This document shows positions 1 to 4,888 of a DNA stretch of 5,019 nucleotides, in pieces (within the stretch, counting starts at the first letter, position 1; each line of letters starts with the position of its first letter). Position numbers and translations under genes: made by a program. Source of the DNA: an uncultured Oxalobacteraceae bacterium. Its GTDB lineage: Bacteria > Pseudomonadota > Gammaproteobacteria > Burkholderiales > Burkholderiaceae. The notes under the pieces are model-generated. The model was not told the DNA's origin, did no database searches, and saw nothing but the letters and a program-made list of their open reading frames with translations. The stretch is taken from assembly GCA_946478765.1 (NCBI GenBank), contig CAMLDH010000294.1, positions 1-5,019 on the forward strand, read 5' to 3'.

Positions 1-670
1 CGAGCACGTCCAGGTTGGGGGCGACGCTCACCATGCTGGTCTTGAGGAAAGCGACGTCGAGCCGGTGAATGCCCTGCACCACGTCGGATAGGGTGTGCGC
101 AGCCTTTTGTTCCGTCAGGAACAGCAGCGCATCGCCGAACTGCAAGTTCAGATCGAACAAGGCAACCTTGCAATCGCCTTGCGCCGAGAGCGCATAGGCG
201 AGGTTGGCGGCGAGGAAGGTTGCGCCGCTGCCGCCCTTGCACGGAACGAAGGCCAGCACCGTGGCGTTGGCGGTCGCGGCGGCCGTGGCGTTCGATGCCT
301 TGGCCTTGACGCGTTCGATCGCGGTATTCAACGAGAACTGGTCGATGGGCGAATTGAGCACTTCGCGCACGCCCAGCTGCATTGCCCGAATCAGGAATTC
401 CGGCGATTGGCGCTTGCACAGAACAAGCATGGCTATGCGCGGATGCAAGAGGCTGATTTCTTCCAGCGGCGCCAGTTCGGCAGCATCCTCGCCGCTGCAA
501 TCGACAATCAGGATATCGGCGGCCAGGCTCTTGGCGAGCCCCTCCGCGCGCTGCAGAGACTCCTCGATGAATACGAAGTGGCCGTCTGGCGCCGACCTTT
601 GTAAAGCGCGTTCGATCTTTTGAAGATGCTGTCTGTCCGGCGACAAGGCCGTGATACGCAAATCGCTCAT
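1..670 (-). CDS. cpaE: Tad pilus localisation protein CpaE/TadZ (partial, 3' end beyond window)
   Basis: Reading the minus strand from the ATG at 670 gives 223 codons without a stop before the window edge. Residues 1-120 look like an atypical receiver domain: a possible phospho-acceptor Asp57 is present (ILIVD), but the acidic pair near the N-terminus and the conserved Lys before Pro108 are missing. Residues 137-223 start a ParA/MinD-type ATPase with a deviant Walker A, CKGGSGAT at 144-151; the signature Lys145 is kept, but the second Lys is Ala150. A Walker A'-like LFDLNLQFGD follows at 171-180. This architecture is that of CpaE/TadZ, which in studied systems places the Tad machine at a cell site. 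AGAGGA lies 4 nt before the start. It follows the lipoprotein gene by 72 nt in the same direction, consistent with the operon. TadZ proteins often have altered Walker motifs, so nucleotide binding may persist with weak hydrolysis (inference). Confidence 0.93.
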   Translation of the reverse strand, partial: MSDLRITALSPDRQHLQKIERALQRSAPDGHFVFIEESLQRAEGLAKSLAADILIVDCSGEDAAELAPLEEISLLHPRIAMLVLCKRQSPEFLIRAMQLGVREVLNSPIDQFSLNTAIERVKAKASNATAAATANATVLAFVPCKGGSGATFLAANLAYALSAQGDCKVALFDLNLQFGDALLFLTEQKAAHTLSDVVQGIHRLDVAFLKTSMVSVAPNLDVL

Positions 671-742
671 ACTGTCCTCTGCATAACCTGGTTGTTGTTC
701 ATTCGCTTTTTTAATCCGATGCCGTTTCCGGCATCCCTTCCC
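671..742 (-). other. mRNA hairpin with GAAA loop between lipoprotein gene and cpaE
   Basis: In the minus-strand transcript, bases 735-718 form a perfect 7-bp stem, GATGCCG/CGGCATC, closed by a GAAA tetraloop (725-728), 7 nt past the lipoprotein stop. It is followed by GGATTAAAAAA, which is not a U-tract, so it is unlikely to be a rho-independent terminator. The AGAGGA ribosome binding site of cpaE lies beyond it. It may stabilise mRNA ends or mark a processing site; this role is inferred. Confidence 0.45.
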
Positions 743-1021
743 TTAGCGTGCCTGGCCCGTGCCGATCCCGAAGCTGCCTTGGGCCGGCGGTGCGCTGTAC
801 GACTTGGCGTGGTGGCGGATCACCTCGTGTGCCGCAATCCCGTCAAATGGCGGATTGGCGGGATTGGCGGATGCATCGGGATTCACTGTTTGGAGTGCCT
901 GCAACGCATGCAAGCTGTTGCCGAACGTGTTATCCAGACGAGGTGACAGCGGGGTGCAGCCGCCTAGCGCATACAGCGCGGCGAGGACGGTGAGAACAGT
1001 GTGTGCTGGTGTGGTTTTCAT
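743..1021 (-). CDS. Small Tad-locus outer-membrane lipoprotein (CpaD/RcpB-position or pilotin-like)
   Basis: This 92-residue protein begins with a lipoprotein signal: Lys2, a hydrophobic stretch (about 8-18) and the lipobox LGGC, with the acylated Cys22. The mature part of about 70 residues has no membrane segment. It contains SLHALQALQTVNPDA (36-50), then DGIAAHEVIRHHAKSY (60-75) and a Gly-rich end. From memory, short lipoproteins with a similar 'NPDA ... DG.AA ... Y..S' pattern occur in betaproteobacterial tad loci, but I cannot verify this here. The start is firm: AGGAGGA (1025-1031) sits 3 nt before the ATG at 1021. Only 11 nt separate it from the secretin stop, which implies co-translation with cpaC. 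Full-length CpaD/RcpB proteins are much longer (about 200 residues), so this is either a reduced CpaD-like protein or a pilotin that helps the secretin reach or stay in the outer membrane. Lipoprotein status is well supported; the precise role is inferred. Confidence 0.85.
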   Translation of the reverse strand: MKTTPAHTVLTVLAALYALGGCTPLSPRLDNTFGNSLHALQALQTVNPDASANPANPPFDGIAAHEVIRHHAKSYSAPPAQGSFGIGTGQAR

Positions 1022-1032
1022 GATTCCTCCTA

Positions 1033-2532
1033 TTACTTGAGTTCAAAACCGGTCGCAGGCAGTGCCGGCGGTGGCGCTTTGCCTTCCATCCGTCCTTCCA
1101 GGAAGAACTCGGAACGTGTCGGCTCGACGAAGCTGTCCGTGGGCAGCGGATAGTTTGGCGGCAAGGGCTTGACGAGACGCGGTGTGACAATGAACACCAG
1201 CTCGGTCTTGTCGCTCTGGAAGTCATTGCTGCGGAACAGACTGCCCAGCACCGGCAACTCGCCGAGCACCGGCAGCGCCTTGATGTTCTGGGTCACGTTG
1301 TATTTGATCAGCCCGCCGATGGCGAAGCTCTGGCCGTCGAACAGTTGCACCGTGGTGGCGGCGCGGCGCGTCGTGATGAGCGGCAGGACTGCACTGCCGC
1401 CGGTGCCGGAGGATGAGATGCCGACGCCTTCGCGCGACAGCTCCGAGACTTCCGGCGCGACGTGCAGATTGATGCGTCCGCCGTCGAGCACGGTCGGCGT
1501 GAAGCGCAGTCCGACACCGAATTCCTTTTCCTCGAGCGTGACCTTGCCGTTCGCGTCCTGGCCGACGGGAATGAAGATGCGGCCGCCTGCGAGGAAACTG
1601 CCTTCCTGCCCGCTGATGGCCATCACAGTCGGTTCGGCGAGGACCTTCACCAATCCATTGCGGGTCTCCGCGTCAAGGTGCAGGAAGTCGCTGCCGCCGC
1701 TCTTGTCCAGGCTCAGCTTGCCATTGCCGCCGGAGGAAAAATTCGATAACAGGCCAAGCATCCAGCCGCCCCGTGCGGTGGTGGAGATATTCATGCCGAG
1801 CTTATCGAGCAGCGATTTCGAGATCTCCGCCACCTTCACTTCAAGCATGACTTGCTGCGGCGCGCTTACGGAGAGCATGTTGACGATGCGCTCTTGCGGC
1901 GCTCCCGTGCCCCCCGCAATCCCGGCGTTCTTGCGAACGAATGCATTCGCGATGCTGAGAATCCGGTCGACCGCCGTAGCGTCTGCCACGGTTCCGCTGA
2001 TAACCAGGGAGTCGGCCGCAGCGCTCACTTTGATGTTCTTCGCCTCCGGCATCAGTTCCAGCAGGCTGTTCTGGACGGCGGCGGTGTCGACACCAACGCT
2101 GATCTCGATCATTGCGCAGCGCCCCTCCTTGTTCTGGAACATCAGATTGGTGGAGCCGACTTTTTTGCCGAAGGCGAAAAACATGTTGCGCGGTGTGGCC
2201 GACGTCATCGGCTCGACCTGCACAATGTCCGGATCGCCCACCGAGCGCAACCAGGCGGGTGCGGGCAGTTTCAACTGCGGCAGGTCGAGCATGTGCGACT
2301 TGCCCTGCGCAACCCTGATATTGGCGCTCGTTGCGATTTCGCCGGAGCAGACCGGCACCGCGACAGCTGCTGGTTTTGCCGTGGCCGCGTTCTTGCCAGG
2401 CGCCGCCAGCGCATCGACCGGTGCGGCATGGATGCTGGTGGCAGCGGCCAATCCTGCAGCCAAGGTCCACCACTGTGCTGCTTTTCTTGTGGGTTTTTCC
2501 CTGCTTGCCTGTTTGCGATTCTTGCTCATCAT
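1033..2532 (-). CDS. cpaC: Tad/Flp pilus outer-membrane secretin CpaC/RcpA
   Basis: A 499-residue secretin that should form the outer-membrane pore for the Flp pilus. The N-terminus is basic (residues 1-18), then hydrophobic, with a likely signal peptidase site after the SIHA at 33-36. Residues about 65-148 match the pilus secretin N-terminal domain (RVAQGKSHMLDLP, then VGDPDIVQVEP and FAFGKKVGSTNLMF). Residues about 150-200 look like a BON/N1-like domain. Residues about 220-457 are the secretin domain, with VMLEVKVAEISKSLLDKLG, GGRIFIPVG, LRFTPTVLDGGRINLHVAPEVS and the C-terminal signature LPVLGELPVLGSLFRS ... ELVFIVTPRLVKPL. A roughly 40-residue Pro-rich tail follows. The length is usual for the family. 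Two adjacent ATGs (2532 and 2529) share the upstream AGGGGA; the second has the more usual spacing, so the protein may be one residue shorter. It begins 34 nt after cpaB and is followed 11 nt later by the lipoprotein gene. Confidence 0.96.
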   Translation of the reverse strand: MMSKNRKQASREKPTRKAAQWWTLAAGLAAATSIHAAPVDALAAPGKNAATAKPAAVAVPVCSGEIATSANIRVAQGKSHMLDLPQLKLPAPAWLRSVGDPDIVQVEPMTSATPRNMFFAFGKKVGSTNLMFQNKEGRCAMIEISVGVDTAAVQNSLLELMPEAKNIKVSAAADSLVISGTVADATAVDRILSIANAFVRKNAGIAGGTGAPQERIVNMLSVSAPQQVMLEVKVAEISKSLLDKLGMNISTTARGGWMLGLLSNFSSGGNGKLSLDKSGGSDFLHLDAETRNGLVKVLAEPTVMAISGQEGSFLAGGRIFIPVGQDANGKVTLEEKEFGVGLRFTPTVLDGGRINLHVAPEVSELSREGVGISSSGTGGSAVLPLITTRRAATTVQLFDGQSFAIGGLIKYNVTQNIKALPVLGELPVLGSLFRSNDFQSDKTELVFIVTPRLVKPLPPNYPLPTDSFVEPTRSEFFLEGRMEGKAPPPALPATGFELK

Positions 2533-2566
2533 CTTTCCCCTGGTTATAAAACGCTTGGTTGTCGTA

Positions 2567-3451
2567 TCAGTAGCATTGGGTAATCGGGCCTGCCCCGGTC
2601 ATCACTTGCTCGCAATGTTGTTCCTGAGCGGCAGGGCGGGCGTTCGCAGCAGCAGCGGACTTGGCAGGCTTGGCAGGCTTGGCGGGCTTGTGTGCGGCTG
2701 GCGCGGACGCGGCGGGTGCCGCAGCTGCTGCCGGTTTGACGCCGGCGGCAGAGAGCAGCGTGTCCTTGGTCGCGCCGGAGGTTTCCGCCGGCTTGAGATC
2801 GACTTGATTGCGCAGCACCAGCGACAACTGTCCGACGCTTCGTGCCAAATCAAGCTTTTCCGCTTGCTCTGGCGTCACTTCCAACGTGACCGCGTTCACC
2901 ACCTTGGGCTTGGTATCGTTCTGGCCGGATTCCTGCGCGATAGCCAGCACCAGGATGCGTTCAAGCACCAGCTTGGAAATGCTCTGGTCGCGGTTGTCCG
3001 GTTTCACAGAATTGTCCTGCGTGCTGACGAGGATGTCGACATAGTTGCCGGGCAGAGCAAAGCCGGCGACGCCGACCACGTCGTTTACGCGAACCGTCAT
3101 TGCGCGTTTTCCTTCCGCCACCACGGCGGACAAGCCGCCGCTTGCGCCCGGAAGCGCGAGCTTGGCTCCCGACACCGGTTCGCCACGCTGCAGGGCAACC
3201 CGTGTGACACGCGTGTCAAGTTCCTGGATATTGGTAAATGCCCCGGCCGGGACGCTGTCGGCAGGCCAGTCGGCCAGGCGAATCAGCTCCGGCGTCAGCC
3301 GCGTTCCGAGGTTAATGTCGGCGCCGGCGACGACAATTTTGCGCACCTTGAGATTGGCCTGCCCGGTGATCCAGTGCGAGGCCAGGACCACCGCGACGAT
3401 TGCAGCGGCGCACGACGCGCCGACCATTAAAGCTGTTCTTGAACCCTTCAT
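2567..3451 (-). CDS. cpaB: Tad/Flp pilus assembly protein CpaB/RcpC
   Basis: A 294-residue protein with one N-terminal membrane anchor or uncleaved signal (about 7-25). A SAF-like domain follows (about 36-100; VVAGADINLGTRLTPELI, then RVALQRGEPVSGAKL). Next comes the RcpC/CpaB domain (about 105-218; RAMTVRVNDVVGVAGFALPG, NYVDILVS, VTLEVTPEQAEKLDLA). CpaB/RcpC is a periplasmic, inner-membrane-anchored partner of the secretin; SAF domains may bind glycan, which in this family is a proposal. The C-terminus is odd: residues 238-277 are Ala/Pro/Lys-rich with KPAKPAKPAK at 255-264, and the last 15 residues carry Cys280 and Cys293. AGGAGAG lies just upstream of the ATG at 3451. The start overlaps by 4 nt (ATGA) with a 30-codon frame running from the cpaA stop. 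Confidence 0.95.
   Translation of the reverse strand: MKGSRTALMVGASCAAAIVAVVLASHWITGQANLKVRKIVVAGADINLGTRLTPELIRLADWPADSVPAGAFTNIQELDTRVTRVALQRGEPVSGAKLALPGASGGLSAVVAEGKRAMTVRVNDVVGVAGFALPGNYVDILVSTQDNSVKPDNRDQSISKLVLERILVLAIAQESGQNDTKPKVVNAVTLEVTPEQAEKLDLARSVGQLSLVLRNQVDLKPAETSGATKDTLLSAAGVKPAAAAAPAASAPAAHKPAKPAKPAKSAAAANARPAAQEQHCEQVMTGAGPITQCY
2660..2690. repeat. 9-bp tandem repeat within cpaB tail
   Basis: The unit CTTGGCAGG occurs at 2660-2668 and 2669-2677, with a one-base variant (CTTGGCGGG) at 2678-2686 and a partial fourth copy after it. On the coding (minus) strand it encodes Lys-Pro-Ala repeats. The unit is three codons, so gain or loss of copies would change the length of the CpaB tail without breaking the frame. 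Confidence 0.8.
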
Positions 3452-3540
3452 ATTTCTCTCCTGGTCTTTGTCAACACAATCTGGAAACCACCTGGCCTAA
3501 GCCGTTGCTGTACTGCTCTTTCAATTTCTCTATCAACCAT

Positions 3541-4134
3541 TCATGGAAGGTCGATGTTCATGTATTTCAACACTGCCCACGCCATCGTTCCTCCAGCAAT
3601 CGCCACTGCATATGGAAGCTTGCCCGCCGAAACGACTGCGGCATCGACGGTTGGCACTTCTTTCAACGCCAGCTTGAAAAAGCTCGCCAGCAGCATCGTT
3701 TGCAGATTGACGAGGAGCCGCCGCAGGCTGCCGTTCCGCAGCACTACCGCCAGCGCCATCACGCCGCCGACGAGGAAGGTCGCCACCACCACCCGCACTA
3801 CCGCATGCGGCCCGAGAAACGCACCCACCATGGCCATCAGCTTTACGTCCCCGGCGCCCATCGCCCGCAGCATATAGAACGGCAGCATGAGCCCCAGTCC
3901 CGCCATGAATCCACCTGCCGCGCCCCAGAAACCCAAGCCGCCGGGCAGTTGGCTCCCAAAACCGTTCCCCTCCGGCAGAATGCTGTTGCATGCGATTCCC
4001 ACGCAGGAACCGGCGAGCACCAGGCAATTCGAAATCCGGCGTTGCCCGATGTCGCTCCGCACCGCGCCAAGAAGAAACATGCCTAACGCGAAGAGGACGG
4101 GCGCTGCAACGATCGATGGGGTCAGATGGTCCAT
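3541..4134 (-). CDS. cpaA: Prepilin peptidase of the Tad system (A24 family, CpaA/TadV)
   Basis: A 197-residue inner-membrane aspartic protease that should cleave the Flp prepilin after Gly in its leader. The two catalytic aspartates are visible: Asp28 in RSDIGQRRISN and Asp96 in the hallmark GAGDVKLM (93-100). Hydrophobic segments are at about 8-25, 37-50, 68-89, 99-107, 111-131 and 168-189. The large N-terminal cytoplasmic domain of PilD-type peptidases, with its zinc-binding cysteines and methylase activity, is absent, as expected for the short CpaA/TadV class. The ATG at 4134 is preceded by a weak GGAA about 8 nt upstream; the next Met (19) would cut into the first membrane segment, so the longer start is preferred. 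It lies 103 nt after flp, beyond a strong hairpin. The TGA stop is directly followed by an in-frame ATG. Confidence 0.95.
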   Translation of the reverse strand: MDHLTPSIVAAPVLFALGMFLLGAVRSDIGQRRISNCLVLAGSCVGIACNSILPEGNGFGSQLPGGLGFWGAAGGFMAGLGLMLPFYMLRAMGAGDVKLMAMVGAFLGPHAVVRVVVATFLVGGVMALAVVLRNGSLRRLLVNLQTMLLASFFKLALKEVPTVDAAVVSAGKLPYAVAIAGGTMAWAVLKYMNIDLP

Positions 4135-4188
4135 TATTCAGTTCCGCTTCAGTCGTAAATGTGGGTTGTGGTAAAGCTAGCTAGCCGC

Positions 4189-4216
4189 GTATCGCCCCGT
4201 TTGCACGGGGCGATAC
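4189..4216 (-). terminator. Perfect 11-bp hairpin between flp and cpaA (attenuator or mRNA 3'-end stabiliser)
   Basis: GTATCGCCCCG (4189-4199) and CGGGGCGATAC (4206-4216) are perfect inverted repeats around a 6-nt loop. In the minus-strand transcript the stem lies 21 nt after the flp stop. It is followed by GCGGCTAGCTAGC rather than a U-run, so it is not a classic rho-independent terminator. A stem placed just after a major pilin gene commonly protects the pilin mRNA or causes partial termination, giving more pilin than machinery. That role is inferred; the structure is seen directly. Confidence 0.65.
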
Positions 4217-4237
4217 CTTCTCAACCAACCAAGCGCC

Positions 4238-4438
4238 TCAGGTCGGGCATGCCGCCGGCTTGCCGCCAAGAGTGGTTGCGATAGAGCGGAACGTCTCGCA
4301 GACAGATTTGCCGACGGACGTTACGGCGACCACCATCACAACAGCAATCAGCGCAGCCAGCAGACCATACTCGACCGCCGTAGCGCCATCTTCGTCACGA
4401 ATAAAGCGTTTGATTTCAGAAAAAATTTTTGCGTACAT
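4238..4438 (-). CDS. flp: Flp/Fap-type major pilin precursor
   Basis: A 66-residue class IVc prepilin. Residues 1-18 form a basic leader ending in DEDG; cleavage after Gly18 by CpaA/TadV would expose ATAVEYGLLAALIAVVMVV, with the typical Glu at mature +5, Tyr at +6 and a hydrophobic helix that makes the filament core. The mature protein would be 48 residues. I chose the ATG at 4438 because AAGGAG lies 6 nt upstream and the leader then has the usual length. A longer in-frame start at 4522 would add 28 residues with no Flp character. Cys47 and Cys64 near the C-terminus could form a disulfide (inference). The gene is first in the operon and is followed by a strong hairpin, in keeping with high-level expression. 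Confidence 0.96.
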   Translation of the reverse strand: MYAKIFSEIKRFIRDEDGATAVEYGLLAALIAVVMVVAVTSVGKSVCETFRSIATTLGGKPAACPT

Positions 4439-4641
4439 GGCTTTCTCCTTAAAAATGAAATTAACATCGCTATCACATCCCGCCAGTTCCCCCTGCGCGG
4501 AAGCAATCGCAAGGAGTTGCACTTGAATGCCCGGGCTCCTTTATCGCACTGCTTCGTGAGCACTGCGCTTGATCCGGGGCACGGCACGTGGTTCCAATTG
4601 ATTACTTGGTTATGTGTGGTAACCGCTTTGCAGGAGTTCCT
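4439..4641 (-). promoter_or_regulatory. Presumed promoter and control region of the flp-tad operon
   Basis: This non-coding stretch precedes the first gene of the operon and should hold its promoter. I see no convincing -35/-10 pair and no sigma-54 site with correct spacing. It does contain dyads: GGTTA-N7-TAACC at 4608-4624, which also fits the T-N11-A shape bound by LysR-type regulators, and the overlapping CCAA-N8-TTGG at 4594-4609. The heptamer GCACTGC occurs as a direct repeat at 4546-4552 and 4560-4566 (14-nt period). The flp ribosome binding site AAGGAG is at 4445-4450. Any regulator is unknown. Confidence 0.45.
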
Positions 4642-4645
4642 TTAA

Positions 4646-4734
4646 GGCTATGCTGAACAAGCACCATTTTTCTCAAAAATCCTCACCGCGCCATGCGGGT
4701 TTTTGGGTAGGAAAATGACTTATTCAGCGTAGCC
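4646..4734. mobile_element. 89-bp MITE-like element with IS903-like terminal inverted repeats
   Basis: The ends GGCTATGCTGAACAAG (4646-4661) and, reversed, GGCTACGCTGAATAAG match at 14 of 16 positions. TTAA flanks both sides (4642-4645 and 4735-4738), compatible with a 4-bp target duplication; because TTAA is itself a palindrome it also extends the repeat to 19 nt. The inner parts are also roughly complementary, so the whole unit folds into one long imperfect hairpin. There is no room for a transposase. As I remember it, the IS903 end is GGCTTTGTTGAATAAATC, and the right end here matches it at most positions, suggesting an IS5-family (IS903-like) non-autonomous element moved by a transposase elsewhere. 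IS903 itself usually makes 9-bp duplications, whereas TTAA fits the YTAR target of the IS5 subgroup, so the exact family is uncertain. Confidence 0.75.
4684..4704 (+). terminator. Possible weak terminator inside the MITE
   Basis: CCGC-GCCAT-GCGG (4686-4698) forms a short stem, followed by G and TTTTT (4700-4704); AAAAA at 4675-4679 could extend the pairing. The stem is only 4 bp, so efficiency is doubtful. In the minus direction the U-run is further from the stem, making it weaker toward flp. Confidence 0.3.
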
Positions 4735-4888
4735 TTAACAGCGTTTTTCTTGAGGAGGGTGTGTGGAGGGTGTTGCTGCCCCGGCTGCGCGACCCCTGAG
4801 CCAGTTCATGACATCCTCTGGCATTCATGCTGGTTCCCGCGGTGTGCGGTGCACAATTTCCTGATAAATCAATGGCTTGCTTTCAGGA
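4735..4888. other. Unassigned spacer between MITE and truncated gene
   Basis: No gene or RNA is recognised here. The stretch has short open frames on both strands with ribosome-site-like sequences (plus GTG at 4763 after GAGGAGG; minus ATG at 4809 after AGAGG), but both are tiny and lack recognisable motifs. A TCCTGA ... TCAGGA dyad spans 4859-4888, right at the point where protein similarity of the downstream fragment begins. Confidence 0.4.

Noticed and set aside
95..604. Plus-strand open frame opposite cpaE
   Set aside because: The minus strand encodes a receiver plus deviant Walker A protein over the same bases; the plus translation shows no recognisable domain.
1169..3430. Long plus-strand open frame of 753 codons
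   Set aside because: It lies antisense across cpaC and cpaB, which have unmistakable family motifs. Its Ser/Arg/Pro-rich translation has no domain, as expected for the antisense of GC-rich genes.
4469..4486. Sigma-54-like TGGC...GC upstream of flp
   Set aside because: The GG-to-GC spacing is 12 nt instead of 10, and the rest of the consensus is missing.
4439..4522. Extended N-terminus for Flp from the ATG at 4522
   Set aside because: The extra 28 residues lack Flp features, and the internal ATG at 4438 has a well-spaced AAGGAG and gives a normal leader.
4569..4597. Possible sigma-70 promoter (TTGGAA, 17 nt, GATCAA on the minus strand)
   Set aside because: The -10 matches only 3 of 6 bases and such pairs are common by chance, so it is not called.
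4735..4809. 24-codon minus-strand frame beginning MNWLRGRAAGAATPS with an AGAGG ribosome-like site
   Set aside because: Too short, no known motif, and its stop falls in the TTAA flank of the MITE; could be a chance frame.
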